Positions 12,501 to 25,260 are shown, numbered from the stretch's first letter. The stretch: 64,000 bases of DNA from Brachionus koreanus (GCA_016987375.1 PJRA01000196.1:1645619-1709618); one strand, 5' to 3'. Translations and numbers: made by a program. Notes: generated by a model from the letters alone, not told the origin.

Positions 12501-14678
12501 ACATGAAATGAAAAAAACATGTAAGGTCAAAATACTTTAGTTTTCTAATAAATTAATCTTTGAAAATAATTTTATAGACATTAAGCTATCTAATCAGTTT
12601 ATATTTCATTTTTAAGCTGTTGTTATCATCTAGTTAAGCTTTTTTGAAGTATAAGTATAAGACCGTTATTTTGATGAATAACTTTAGGTCCTAATTGCTA
12701 GTAGATTGGTATTTTGTAAAAATTATGAAGTTAAACAGGAAAGAATATTTTTGATTCAAAGTATCCTTTGAAGAATTTAACTAGAATGTTCTTAAAAATT
12801 GAAATTAAAATTCATTTGCAGAGCTTACTTTTAATCTAAGAAAAAAACGTTAAAAGAATTTTTACAATTTTGTTCTGTTCTTTTATACTAAATTTCAAGA
12901 GACCTCTTTTTCTTGGATTTTATAATTTTTGATTTTTAATAGTACAAGAATTGATAAAGCAAACTAGAAAAATATACAACATTAGAGCAATAATACTTGA
13001 TTTAAACAATCATTAAAGCAGTATGACTTGATAGAAAATTGATCCATTTTTGGTGGTATGGCTATACCGTAAGGACTTGATGCGGTACCAAGTGTAAGTA
13101 CACCTGAAAAAAGAAAATTTTCCTTATATAAAAAACATTTAAAAAATCATTTATCAAATTACCTAGTTCTTTTTGTCTAAGATTTTTTGTTAAATGAAAT
13201 CTCAAAGTTGATTTTTGTATAAAACCAATATCCAATTTAGGATTGTCATAATGAAGCTCCAAAACCAAAAAAGAGTATTCAGTGTCGCCTCCGATTGGAT
13301 ATCCAGCATCTTTAGGAAAATAAAACACTTTTTCTCCTCCAACTGCCCAGCCCAGTGAGATAACTTGACAATATTTTCCTTTTATTGAATCTGTATAGCA
13401 CTCACCATCTTCATATTTTGGATTTTCACCATCATAACCTGGCTCACATTCGTACAACAACGAATGATGCATTCGTTTATAATTAATCTCAGGAAATATA
13501 AACTCATATTTATAAATATGACGTTTTTGAGTTAAATTTTTTGGAATTTTAAAACCTTTGCAATAGTAGTATGTATCTTGTTTAGGCAAGACCAAATTTT
13601 CAATATTTATATCAAGAATCTCCGAATCAGATTCATCATCTTGAACATTCACTTTTGAAGAAGTTATTAAATTAATTTTGGTTGAACCTCTATTATCATT
13701 GTGATAATTTATATCTTGTCCAGGCAAAGGATCATTTAGACCAAAGGCAAAAATAACATTTGGTGTTCCCTTCACAATTATTGAGTCATCCGGGTCACAA
13801 AGCTTTATGTTTCTCTTGAATTTAAACACATTCACTCCATTTGATTCATATGATTTCAATAAGTGCCAGTCTTGTTTTTCATCGATTAGGACAGATCGGC
13901 CTTGAATGTGCCGATCAGTAAAATTAGTTCTTCCATCTGATATCCATCCGATGACCACATCACTTTTGTCCATTCCACCATTTGGACTTAAACCAAAGCC
14001 AACCCAGCCATTTGTTTTGCAGTGTATTTCAAAAACTATTTCTGAATCTGTGTAATTCCAATAGAGATTGTATACACCTGGAATTAATTCGAAAATATTC
14101 GAGTAATATTCTGTAGGCTTTGAATTCAACACTTTAGCTGACACTGGTATCGGACAACTATAAGGTCCGTAATTATTGCTTAATAGTTCAAATTCTATTT
14201 GATTTGGCTCAGCTATTTTAATTGGGTTGAGCTTATTTCCAGTAGCAAATACAATTTTAATCAGACCAGGTTGAATATTCAAGTCCTCTTTTGAAATGGT
14301 CTTGCAAGAAAGATCGATGAATCTTTTGAATTTAAAAACATTGGTTCCATCTTTGTAAAAGGCGTCCAGAAGAATCCAATTGTGCTCGGAATCCAGAATC
14401 AGTTCATTGTTTGGCAAAAGTCTCTGATCTGAAAAATGGCCTGTTTGGTCGTTGTTTAACCATGCCATTATTACATCTGAAAAATTGCTGCCCCATATTC
14501 CAAACATAGCCCATCTAAAGTCTTTGAAATGAATTTCAAAGGTTGCTTCGATCTTATCATGCTTCCAAAATAAAGTGAATAAATCTGGGCTAATCAATGT
14601 TCTATTGTAGGTAAAATTTTCAGTTGGCGCTAAGCTTACAGCGCATTTGATAAAACAAATTAGAACGAAATATTTCAT
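9541..14678 (-). CDS. DBH/MOXD1-like copper monooxygenase with two DOMON domains
   Basis: Ascorbate-dependent type II copper monooxygenase family (dopamine beta-hydroxylase/MOXD1). Exons 14678-13163, 13103-12997, 10290-10108 and 10053-9541 join in phase to 772 residues. A signal peptide (MKYFVLICFIKCAVS) is followed by two DOMON-like domains (about 33-148 and 202-313), each with a Gly-Trp/Phe segment, SDV-I-WL/I and a NVFKFKR motif. The catalytic N-half (from about 363) has MHHSLLYEC and LELHYDNP; the C-half has IPPKMDQFSIKSYC, the HTH copper site (NPHTHLSG) and GGLGTRQEMC with the Met ligand. All expected copper ligands are present, so activity is plausible. Family members usually have one DOMON. 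The 2.7 kb third-exon intron holds repeats. Substrate cannot be told from sequence. Confidence 0.88.
10600..10750. repeat. GGCCGGCC-rich GC patch, copy 1
   Basis: A sharp GC-rich island in very AT-rich intron DNA, dense in GGCCGG, CCGGTC and ACGGCC palindromic words. Related patches are at 36180-36255 and 39150-39390. Probably a terminal region of a dispersed nonautonomous element; ends not defined. Confidence 0.55.
10751..12180. other. Intron sequence of the monooxygenase gene
   Basis: Low-complexity AT-rich DNA including a short (TTA)n run near 11321-11340. No exon or mobile-element protein motif is recognised here. Confidence 0.5.
12185..12395 (+). mobile_element. LINE C-terminal tail fragment
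   Basis: In shifting frames this reads WLGYIPRMEENRI, ALQ-TPQG, then EMNMTWVESRVKAKDRL and LCSTR. This is the conserved tail (W-GH-RM..R.PK, then DRxxWR..VxALCSTR) of many LINE ORF2 proteins. Frameshifted and stop-containing. A related tail is at 53290-53420 on the other strand. Confidence 0.7.
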
Positions 14679-15240
14679 TTTAATTTTTTTTTTTTAGCTT
14701 GAATTTATTTCATTTTAAATATACATAAATAAAACTCAATGACTTTAATTTTTTTCAAAGGTAATAATAAATAAAAGTATTGATTCATCTATTAAATAAT
14801 CTTTTAAAATATCATGTACGTTTTTCAAGGTTTTTTTTGATTTTAAAATTCGGCAAAATTAATATATATTTAATTTGTTAGTCAATGTTTAATTGTTAAA
14901 CATTGAAATAAATACCAATTTTCTAAATTTTCTTGTTTTCATTTTTAAGCTGAATGACATTATTAGTGAATTTTTAAAAAATAAATATTTTATTTTCTTA
15001 TGTATTTTAATCTTTTGTTGAAAAGCTCTAAAAAAAAACAGATCCAGTAACAACATGGTTATGTCTTTTATTTATTTTTCCTTATAATCGATACTCCATA
15101 TGGTATTTTAGTTTGTTTTTATTAATTAAAAATGTAAATATTTTTGTTCATTTTTTTTTAGACTTTTTAGAAAATTGAGAATTTAAATTTTAGCTTTAAT
15201 CATATTTTTGCTCATCCATGCTTTAAAAAGATTCAGTTAA
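14679..15240. other. Intergenic, upstream of the monooxygenase gene
   Basis: AT-rich and stop-rich on both strands. No promoter element is identified with confidence. Confidence 0.4.
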
Positions 15241-15800
15241 ATGGACTAAAGCAAATGTCTCACCTTTGTTTAGGAAAGGGAGTAAGCTAAAGACATGTAA
15301 TAATAAACTCATGGAAAAACTTAAAACGAAAACCAATGGTGAATTTTTTTATTAAAAAACAATTTAATTTTTATTAAACAACATGGTTTTTTTGGAAAAG
15401 CTTATTGGAAATGATGAATCTTGCAACTGAAGCCTTAAATAAACGATTTCCATTTGGCATTGTTTATCTTGACTTTGCTAAAGCTTTTGATATTGTACAA
15501 ATACAAATTTGGAGAAGGATTTGGGTGTGTTTATATCTGATGATTTAAAATAGTCAGTTCAAATCAATTCAGATAAAGGCAAAGCAAATCAAGTTTTGTG
15601 CTTGATTAAAAGAACTTTTAAATTTCCAAATGAAGGCCCTATTTATAAGCTTTACAAAAGCTTTTGTTCGTCCTAATTTTGAGTATGGTGTAGTCCGCTA
15701 AAGACCACACTGGAAGAAAGATATATATCAATCGAATCAGTACAAAGACAAGCTACAAAGCTTATGCCAAGTATTAATCTGTAAACGTACAGTAAAATTG
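15241..15800 (+). mobile_element. LINE (CR1-like) fragment, internally deleted
   Basis: Readable pieces in order: WTKANVSPLFRKGSK, FGIVYLDFAKAFDIVQ, LEKDLGVFISDDLK, VLCLIKRTFKF, LYKSF and IESVQRQATKLMPSI. These are standard reverse transcriptase and thumb motifs of CR1/L2-like elements, but the central RT with the catalytic DD is missing, so this copy is deleted and dead. Confidence 0.8.
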
Positions 15801-16521
15801 TAATTCGCTAGGAATTTTCTAAATTCATTTTCATACCATGAACTTATAAGCTTAATAGAATCTTGAGCTCAATAATCATTAAGCCAAAACGCAAGCAACT
15901 CTCAAAAATCTAATTTTTTCGATAGCTTTTTCCAAGAATTAGATAAAAACAAAATAATTTGAGATCTAGCATAAATTTTAACGCTGAATTTAGTTGGTAG
16001 TTGTTGGTAGAGTAAAGTTTTTTATGAAATTTTAGCGTAAAAAAGGATGATTTTCCCTGAAAAATCAAATTAAACACCGATTAAACTTTATGGTTCATCC
16101 GCCTTTAATAATTGAATAAAATTTAACTTAAATAAAAATTTTTTGTTTTGTTTTTTTTAATTATTTATTACAATATTGTTAAAATAATAATAAAAATAAA
16201 TGACAAGAAAAAATTAAAATTAGAATGTATTTACAGACAAAATAATAAAAACTAGAATATTTCGATGTTTAATTTTTTAAAAATTAAAATAAATGATTCT
16301 CAATCAAAAAATATCATACTAGATTATTTATATTAACTTTTTTCTTTTTTTTTACAATTGTAAAATAAGGCATTATAAACCAAAAACATTGTTTCAAACT
16401 TGCACTTTTTTAAATTAATGTCATCACCAAAAAATAAACTCAAATTTCAATCGAAAAAGAAAAAAAAACAAAAAAATTTAAAATAAATTCAAAAATATAT
16501 GACTTGAAAAAATTATTTGAC
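15801..16521. other. LINE edge and 3' region of the Nab gene
   Basis: The left part is probably further decayed LINE. From about 16100 it is A/T-rich sequence just downstream of the Nab stop codon, presumably its 3' UTR. No ORF. Confidence 0.4.
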
Positions 16522-19160
16522 TCATTTTAGAATATCTATGCTTTCATTTACATCATTTGTTTGACTATTTGCATCATCGCTCTCACTTAAATTTCTAATA
16601 TCTGACTGTTGACTAGACAAATCGTGGCTCTTAAGACGAGCTTGTTCGCTCAATAAATGCGCATGCTGCTTGATCAATTCGGCCAATTGAGACTGTAAAC
16701 TTTCGTAAACTGGTCTCAATTGTTCATTGTTGGTGCTCGACATGGACAAGCTGAACAATTTGAGCCTCAATTCTTCCTGCTTTTTCAAGTTAATCTTCAT
16801 TTCTGAATCGTTTTTTTCAATTAGTGTCCTCAACGAGTCTTGCTGAGACTGGTACAAATTCATTCTAAGCTTGCTCAAGTAGGTGTTAAAGTCAAAATTT
16901 TGTCCTTGTTGAAGATGTAAAGCTAGTGCTGCGGTGTAAAAACTAAACGGATTTTGCACCGACAGCGGTTCTTCAATCTTGATTTTTTTCTGCGTTTGCT
17001 GAAGCTCCAAATTGCTGGCCGCTGTTCTTTTCAATCTTGACTTTAGGTCATCAAAAATTTGTAAATTTTCCAATATGCGCTTGGAATAGGCAAGCAAATC
17101 GTCATGTCTGGTCAAAAGAGTCGGCTTTTGCAGACACAATTGTATGCTTGTTTCGTGCAAGCATCTGTCGTAGAAGCTATCGCCAAGGCTCAATAGCTCG
17201 CCGAGTGCTTGCTTTATTTTTTCAAGTTTAAGTTGTTGTAGTTGTTGAGATGAATTCTGTGACAAGTTGGTCGACATTTGACATATTTCAATAATTTGCT
17301 TTGACAAATTGGCACTAAACGAGCCAGACAAAGGCTTGCACTCAAATTCGCTTTGACTCATTTGGGAACCAAAACGTTTTGTTTCGGCACATATCATTTT
17401 CATGCATTCTTCATTGAGCTCGTCAAATTTTTTCGGTTTTTTGAAATTTTTTGCTAAAGAATCTTGCTGATTTTGACCAGAGCTATTTTGATAGCGCAGT
17501 CGGCACAATTCTCGATTAAGCGTCGAGTTGTGTATGCTTTTTCCGGTCAATTTTTCCAATTCTTTGCCAAGAGCTTTGCGAGATATTCTCGGCTGTTTGT
17601 TGAGTATTTCAACAAGTATTTCTCTGTCTTGCGCATCCAAAATTGTCTTGCGGCCAGCACCATTGCCTCTAGGTATGTTGTAGTTGATGCCTTTTAGTTT
17701 GCCGATTACACGGTAAACAGTGGTCAACGGCACGCCAGTCAATTGACTCAATTTTCTCACACATCTCTCGCCCTTGGTGTACAACTCAATGACTTTGTTT
17801 TTCTTGATCATTTTTTCGTTTTGTTCTATTTTGATTGAGGAGGGCTGTGTCTGGCACTTGGGCTCATCGGCCTCTTCCTCGTCGTCCTCGTCCTCGACGT
17901 CGTCCGTGTCCGCATAGTCCTCCAGATTCTCGTCTTCTTCGGACTCGAGCTCTTCTTTTTTGGACTCGTCACTCTTGGACAAGTTGAGTGCCCGCGCAGG
18001 GTACATGGGCATGGGCACCAGTTGACTGGTGGTCAGCAGACCTTGCACTGGCGAATTGCTGTTTCCGTTGAACAGCTTTGAGATTGAGAAAGACGGGTTG
18101 GACGCTGTAGACGAAGCTGACGAGGAGGATGAGTGCGGAGTGGGCAAATTAAGAGAGAGTGAACTCTCCGGCAAAAATTTTTGAACACTAAAATTCGACT
18201 CAGTTTTAACTAAATCACCTTAATTAATTAAAAAAAAAAATTTAATATTTTTTTTTCTTATTTAACACAGCTAATAAATATTAAACAGTGAAGAAAGATA
18301 CTGTGACATAAATAAAAACATACTATAGACATACTAAAGAGATTTTTTTTATATTTATAGATACAAACATAGATAGCTAGAATTTAAAATTTACTTTTTT
18401 TTTTTTTAAATTTTTAACTTGTTTTTTATATTAAATCTCAAAAAAAGAAAAATTTAATTTTATTTTTTTTTAATTTTTTTTTTGAAAAAAAATGAAAATA
18501 TATAAAAGAAAAAAATTTTTTTTTACTTGACTGCTTTGACTTTTTAATTTCGTCAATGGTTTTTTTGAGACGTTTAACATGTAATGGTTTCGACGACATG
18601 CCAACTAGATCGCATATCTCCTTGAATTCAAGTTCATTGGCGTCGCACAGTTGATCGACATCGTCGCCACCTTGTTCAATAAATGAGCCAAAATATTGAG
18701 TTAGGTTGGCTTTGGCAAGCAAATCGAATAGTTTCTGGTGCGCTTTGTTGAGCTTTTGTTCGGCGCTTGAATCGTTTTCGTTGATCTGACTGTCCGAGTC
18801 GTCGTTTTCGGTGGACTCGTCGCCCGATTTAGATGGCGTTGTTTGGTTCGAGGCCGCTTTGTGCAGCTTGTTGATCACGTCCGAAAGACCTTTTTTTTTG
18901 GGATTAGGACTTGGATTGGGCGAAGACGAAGACGAAGTGGACATGGGCGGTGTTTCGTTGTGCTCGGTCTCCGCTGCCGAATAAAACGAGCTTAGACCGG
19001 CGGTGAATGCGGCCATCAGTGCAGTCGGGTACTGGTTCTGATAGACAGAGTCCATTATGTTCGACACAGAGTGAGAATTGGCTGTAGGCGAACTTGATCC
19101 AGATCTTAGCTTTTCTTCTTTTATTTCTTCCGACATTTTTTCGCTACTATACATTTTCAT
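16522..19160 (-). CDS. nab: Nab-type transcriptional corepressor with inserted helix-turn-helix domain
   Basis: NGFI-A/EGR-binding cofactor family. Two exons, 19160-18527 and 18218-16522, join in phase to 776 residues. The start is supported by in-frame TGA and TAG just upstream. NCD1 (about 140-207) is clear: [28 protein letters not shown]. Acidic stretches lie at about 300-330. NCD2-like sequence is at about 476-596, ending [21 protein letters not shown], followed by KKIKIEEP. Between them, at about 348-454, sits a bipartite helix-turn-helix: [24 protein letters not shown] HTH, a GAGRKT linker, then a second HTH ([20 protein letters not shown]). This resembles the N-terminal DNA-binding half of Tc1/mariner-type (paired-like) transposases. 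Known Nab proteins act through EGR factors rather than their own DNA-binding domain. HTH and NCD2 share one uninterrupted exon, so this is not a model artefact. Nuclear; likely represses or modulates transcription. Confidence 0.85.
17491..17811 (-). other. Domain: bipartite Tc1/paired-like HTH within the Nab gene
   Basis: About 107 codons inside the large Nab exon. The first HTH has V-ELYTKGE and [17 protein letters not shown]; a basic Gly-Arg-Lys linker follows, then a second HTH with [13 protein letters not shown] and a recognition-like helix ending NRELCRLR. No DDE catalytic domain follows; the frame runs on into NCD2. Transposase origin is inferred from fold pattern only. Confidence 0.7.
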
Positions 19161-22100
19161 CTATCAGATTGTCCTTAGTTTAATATTTAAACATTTTACA
19201 TATATTCTAAATAAAAAAATCAAAATTTTTTTTAGCTTAATTATCTACAGAATTTGAAAAAAAAATTTTTTTGTTTTTTTTGTTGTTGCTGTTAATTGAT
19301 TATTATTTAAGCCCATTAAGATTGATAAATAAAATTAATTGAAAAAATGAAAATTCTTAAAATTTTATTCACTTTTTTTTCTAAAGTAAAAAACGAATTT
19401 AAATTCAAAAAAAAAAGTCTACTTGATTGTTTAGAATTTAGCTTGAATTAATAATTTTTTTTTTTCAAACGAAATTTGAATATGTAAAATAGATAAAAAT
19501 CAAACTTTTTTAAATGAAAAATTTTCATCGGTTTTTTGATAAAATAAAATATTAATTTTTTTCAACTATATCTAATTGTTTTTTTTTTTTAGCTTTTTTG
19601 AAAAGAAAAAAATTCAAAATTTTTACTTAAATTCATGAAATAGAGAGCGTCAAAGACTTGTTGAAAAAAAATTAACTAATTTTTTTAATCACACTTTTAT
19701 TTAGATCCTAAAAATTTTTTAAAAAATTCAGAGATAAAAATTTAAATTTTTAATCTTCTATTTTTGAGCAAATTTCTAAAATAAAATCTGAAAAACAAAA
19801 TCTAACTTTTTAAGAACTAAAAGTCTAAATTATATAAATAGATATTGGCAAAAAAGATAACATAGATTAAAACGACACGGTCAAAGCTTGAATTTTTTGT
19901 CATAAAATAGATGGCAAAAATTTCAAGTGGGACGTGGGTTTTTGGTTGTTGTTATTATTTTTCTCCTAGTTAAGATAAGATGATTGCTCTATTCTAGGCC
20001 ACAATATCAAACGTTTGGCACTAGTATCCCCAAAATAAAGTCTATGCTCTGAAATATTCTCTTCATCTTATTATTTTTTTCAAAAAACAAACGAAATTTG
20101 GGGCCTAAGCTATAAATTTTCTTCTCTCAGTTTAATTATAGCTTATCAGAGAGTTCTTTATTTGTGTGCTAAGACTTAGCTGGCTTAAAATTAATTAACA
20201 CTATTAGATAATAATAGGAGGATAAGAGAACCGAAATATTGGCTTAAAATGCATGTTAAATCAATTATTCGGATTTTGTAAATATACAAAAAAATCTGAA
20301 ATTTTAATTTGAATTTTTTGAATATTTTGGCCTTATCATCATTTAGGAATTTTTTCCTGGATTGAATCACACAACTCTCTTTCTCTCTCTCTTTTCTATG
20401 AATAAAAATTTATCTATAGGAAAAATGTAACCCTACAAATCGCTTTAAACTTCTTAGCTTAATCGCGAAAAAAGCGATTTTTCATAAAATCAATTAATTT
20501 TTCTTATCATATTTCGCCCGAATAGGATTTCGTAATTTGAAATCGAATATTGTTGCACTCACTCAGTGAAGAAGCCAACAAACAAATAGAGTTTTTAAAA
20601 AAAAAAAAGAAAGAAAAAAGCTTATTAATCGAAATGGAAGTGGGTAAACAAATCGAAGAGCAACGTTTCCGTTTCAATCATCGTCATTCAAATTGAATAA
20701 TTATTTACACCAATTTTAAACTTTTTTCTCTCTTTCTATCTCTCTTTTCAGAAAAAAAAAAGAAAAATGATGATTTAATTCGTTCTCTCTTTTTTCTCTT
20801 TATTTTTTTTCTAGCTCTAAAGAATTCAACTACTTGGAATTAATTTAATTTCTGAAATTCTAAGCAAAACGAAACGAAGCTCAATCTATCTCTTCGTTTT
20901 TAGAATTCATAATAACAATTTTGAAAAAATTCATTCATCATTTGTTGTTTCGATTTGCGAGATTCAATTTAAAAACCTTTTTTTTTTATTTTTCATCTCA
21001 TCTAGTTCCGTTGCTGGTGCAATTTTGCTAATTCAAATTAAATTCCTTGCTTAAGATTAGATAATTTTTGTATAGATTAAGCCAAATAGCTTAATTTTGC
21101 TGGAATAAATTTCCACAAGCTACATAAGCTAATTGAATTGTTGGAGTCGAGTGAAATTGTTCCTTGAGACAAAGAAAAGAGCTAATGCTCTGGAATTTGT
21201 TGTTTCTCATTTCTCGTCGGCTCCCCAATACTGGATATAAATAAAGTTTCGTAAATAATTTCAATTTTGAACTGAAAAAATAATTGAATGATAGATACGA
21301 GTGAGATATATAGAGAATAAAACAGAGAATAAAAAATATATAGCATAGAAAAATGATATAAATATATAAACAAAAGAAGCTTGCATAGAACAATTCCTGA
21401 TTGAGAAGCTATTGAATATGATCTACACTGTCTACAATTCAATTGAATTCAATTTCTCTCTTTAGAATTTCAAATTAACTTTTTCAAACTGATTGCTTAC
21501 GAAAATAATGGGCTGTAAAGAAAAAAAAGAAATTAAATTATATAATTTTGTTTTTCTTTTTTGGAAAATCCCAAGCAAACTAAAATGGAAGATTAATTAA
21601 TATTGAAAGTGAGAAAGTAATATCGAGTTCGCCTATAATCCTCTTGAAATAGATTCAAACGATTGAAATCAATCCATTTAAAATAGCACAACTATAAAAT
21701 AAAAATTTATCTTTTTTTGAGAACCGAATTAATATCAAATCGATTAGAAAAAAAATTTTTTTCATTTTTTTTTGCGAAATAACTGATAAATAAAAGCATT
21801 TGTGCTGTTAATGTGATTTTGTGTAACTTTCCTAATTTTAATTTTTCAAGTGAATTCAATCGCATCATCATCATTTTAGACAACTAATGAACATAATCTG
21901 TGATGCACTTGAACAAAATAAAAAAGAAATTAAAAATAAAACAAAATCAAAAACACTTTATAAAAACAGAGAGAGTGAGAGAGAAAAAAATTTTTTATTT
22001 TACTTTCATGTTGAAAATTCATGTTTTTAATATTAGCTCTAAAATATCAATCTACTAGTTTTTTAAGATTTCTGATCACAGACTTTATTTGTCGATCTCG

Positions 22101-24240
22101 TTCTCGACACTATTATCTGCCACTGAAATTCTAAACTAACTCTCACAATCTTGTTTTAATTCTAATGTCCATTCTAATTGTCCTAAAATTAAGCTCATTT
22201 TTTATGATAGGCTTTTTACAGCACGGTCATTAAATAAGATTTAATATTCTCATTTTTTGTTTTCTACCAAATATGTTTTTGCGTAATTTAGAGAAAAAAG
22301 TTAGATGCAATATATTTCGAAACGAGTGAAATTGAGATAAAACAAAATTGAGATAAAAATCTCGAAATTATGTTCTATAGGGGAACATTGGGCTCATAAA
22401 ATGGAAATATAAGCGAAATTCGAATGCTCAGATAAAAATCTAGTGATAAACTTGTATGAAATCGAAAACGATGCTTGACTCGAAAAAGCCAAATTTAAAA
22501 TTTTTTTTTTGCTTTTCATTTGCTCGATTAAATATTTACATTTAATTTATAACACCTAAACGACTTCCAACCATCTATCTTTCTCTATGTATATTTATAT
22601 TTTTTTTTTGTTCTTATTCTTTTGCTCTCTCTCTATCAAAACTAAACTGTTAAACATAAATATTGAAATTTTAAATTTAACAACTTCTATTTTATTTAAT
22701 TTTCGAATATAAAAATTATGCAATTCTATCCATTGTACTTGTGTAAACAATTTTGTTTGTACTGAGTGTACTGCTTATGGCCAAGTGATAATGACAATTT
22801 GTAACGCTTTGTTTTCACAGTCATTATCGAGTTTGTGCACATTTGTTGCATCATTGCTCTTCAATAAGTCATCAGATAAAAATTTTCAGAAATCTCGAAT
22901 CAAGTGTTGGCAAGTTAAATTTTCATTTTAAGGCATAATTATCAGATAAGTACTTAATTGAATAAAATTTTTCATATTTATCTATAATCAAGCAAACAAA
23001 CGCACTTTTTGCTAGTTCTTAAAGCTGGTCCTGACAAAAATAAAATAAACATTGACTAATTTATATTGCACTTTAATTTTAAAATGAGAAAGTTAGTAAT
23101 GAATTTATATTTGCATAGAAAAATATTTGATTAAATTACAAATCAATTTTAGCTTTAGATTTTTGAATAAAAAAATAAAAATCGAGTAATTTTATTTTGT
23201 GGATATAAATAGCACAAATGAAAAGTACATCTTATTAGGCAAGTCTAATCAAATTCATTATGTGATTTATTTCAGCACCTGAGTGAACGAAATTCGGAGA
23301 GTCGAAAAATAAGAGCTTGATTTTATTTTTCTGAAAAATTTATTCATTTAAAACATGGCTTTGTGAGTTTTATAATTTGAAAATAAAAATGATAGCAAAT
23401 TTTACTCGCTAATTATTCTAGCAAATGTTGCAGGTTGAAGCAGGGATAGAAAAGTGTGATTAAATGATTAAATGCTGAATAAAGCAGATAGAATAAAATG
23501 GCTGATAGTGTTTTTCTCTAAAATTCCAATTTTCTTATCAATTTTTTATTTCGTCAAGATTTTAGTAGAAAAAAAACAATTTTACTTTTAAATGCCACAC
23601 GCACCATGATAAAACTAAAATTTATGCTTATTTTATTTCTAATGATTAAAATGTAAATCTGAAATTAAAAAAAAAAAAAGAAAGATAAAATCATAAAATT
23701 GCTTGCTTTTCAAGATTTTAAACAAAATATTAAATTGAATTATTTTTTAATAAAATATTTCGACTAGGCTTTATTTATAACCTGAAAAGTTCTAATCAAA
23801 GCTCAAATCAAATAAATCGACATTTCAGACTTTTTTCCATCAAATTAAAAATTTTTGCATAAATAAAATCTTTTTATTCTCAAATAATAAGCAATAATTA
23901 AATCATTCATGAAAAAAAAATTTATAACCATATTTAACAATTTGAGTTCTCAGCTTTTAGACGTTTTGATTACTTTTTTCTATGATAATTGTGCATAATA
24001 AGCAAATATTTCTCTTAAACAATCTGATACAATTGTTTAGTCTTAAATGAAAATATCGATTAAATATTGATTAAAAAGTGCGATTTAATAATCCAATTAA
24101 GCCCTTGAGAAAAATCAATTATTTAATTGAAAAACACATATCTTTACTTGAAAAAATAAAACTGCTTACAAACTGCTAGATGAAGAAATAAGTTTGAAAA
24201 AACATAAGCAAAATTAGAACATTTTGTTAATTTTGGCGTA
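19161..24240. promoter_or_regulatory. Long gene-free upstream region of Nab
   Basis: About 5 kb with no ORF beyond chance length and no recognisable transposon protein, unlike most other gaps here. It contains polypyrimidine runs (CTCTCTTTCTCTCTCTC near 20380) and is slightly less A/T-monotonous than elsewhere. A candidate 5' UTR splice acceptor lies about 17 bases upstream of the Nab ATG. A regulatory role is inference from position and transposon scarcity. Confidence 0.3.
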
Positions 24241-24249
24241 ATCATATTT

Positions 24250-24930
24250 TCGAGGTGAAGGAATGATCTTAGTCGCTCTCCTTTGTATCTTAAATATCTA
24301 AAATATTTCTAAAATTTCTAAAATATCCTGCTCAAGAAATGAACTTATCGCAAATTCTAAATGGGGTTTTACTAGTGGTGTGTAAAGCATTCTTAATGAG
24401 TAATGAGTTAATGTTCAAATTCTTGAAACTTTTAAATCATTTTGAATATAAACACCTAGATCCTTTTCAAGAGTTGTTTAGTTAATTTCCTTGTGCCATA
24501 TCTGTTATAAATTGTATGCTCAAAGCAGGGTTTTCTTGTGCCAATGTGCATTACACTGCATTTTTCAAAGTGACTAAGTAAGTGACTAAGTAACTGACTA
24601 AGTAAGTGAAAATCTTAATAAAAGATAAAATTTTAGTATCATCAGCATATTTTTCACACTTATTTATTTAATGAGTTGAAAGATCATTTATAAATATTAA
24701 AAATAATAGTGGTCCCCAAACTGAGCCTTGTGGTACTCCGTTGGTTACCTCTAACCAGTTAGACATGGAAGAACCCATAAGAACTCTTTGTTTCCATTTG
24801 CACAGGAAATCATTTATTCAATTTGTGATCAAGTCTCTGAAGCCATATGCCTTGATTTTGAAAAAAAACAGTCTGTGCAATACTCGATCAAAGCCTTTCA
24901 AAAAATCAGTGTATACAACTACTATTAAAC
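24250..24930 (-). mobile_element. LINE (CR1-like) RT fragment
   Basis: Minus strand reads VYTDFLKGFDRVLHRL, KIKAYGFRDLI, then GVPQGSVWGPLLFLIFINDL (about 24735-24676), YADDTKIL (about 24625), CSVMHIGTRKP and LEKDLGVYIQNDLKVS. Order and content match CR1/L2-like RT. The segment between the catalytic DD and CSVMHIG is replaced by a short tandem repeat, and stops are present. Confidence 0.85.
24570..24609. repeat. Short tandem repeat (GTGACTAA)
   Basis: About four units of TGACTAAGTAAG with small variations, lying where the RT palm/thumb junction should be in the surrounding LINE. Confidence 0.8.
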
Positions 24931-25260
24931 TCGAGACTTGAACTTAAAAATTTTAGTCGTTAAGTCATGACTTTGGCTTGTTAGAAAAAATAAAAAAAAA
25001 ACTTGCAGATGACTTGTAATGCATTTTTCAAAAAGTCTTTTAAATTTTTATCATCTAAATATGTATCTAAAAGGCAAAAACTTATTGTAAATAAAATTGG
25101 GTCTCATATATTAATTAATAAATTGATAAAAAAAATAAAAAGAACGTTAGAAAGATCAAATTTTATAAACTTAAAGAAATAAGTCTTTAAAAGTCATCTG
25201 CAAGTTGTAACTTGTGCTTTCTGTAAATTTTCTGACTTTTAAACAATTCTGTTAATTTTA
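24920..25260. repeat. AAGTC-rich foldback repeat, copy 2
   Basis: AACTTGCAGATGACTT near 25001-25016 and its reverse complement near 25193-25208 form the arms, with AAGTC/GACTT words around them. It sits at the edge of the LINE fragment. Related to copies near 545 and 37250. Confidence 0.6.

Noticed and set aside
17037..17697. Plus-strand open frames opposite the Nab exon (17037-17231, 17464-17697)
   Set aside because: They lie antisense to a strongly supported coding exon and have no recognisable motif; treated as shadow frames.
21091..21442. Overlapping minus-strand frames of 86-100 codons
   Set aside because: Low-complexity Y/F/I-rich translations with no splice context and no family; chance frames in AT-rich DNA.
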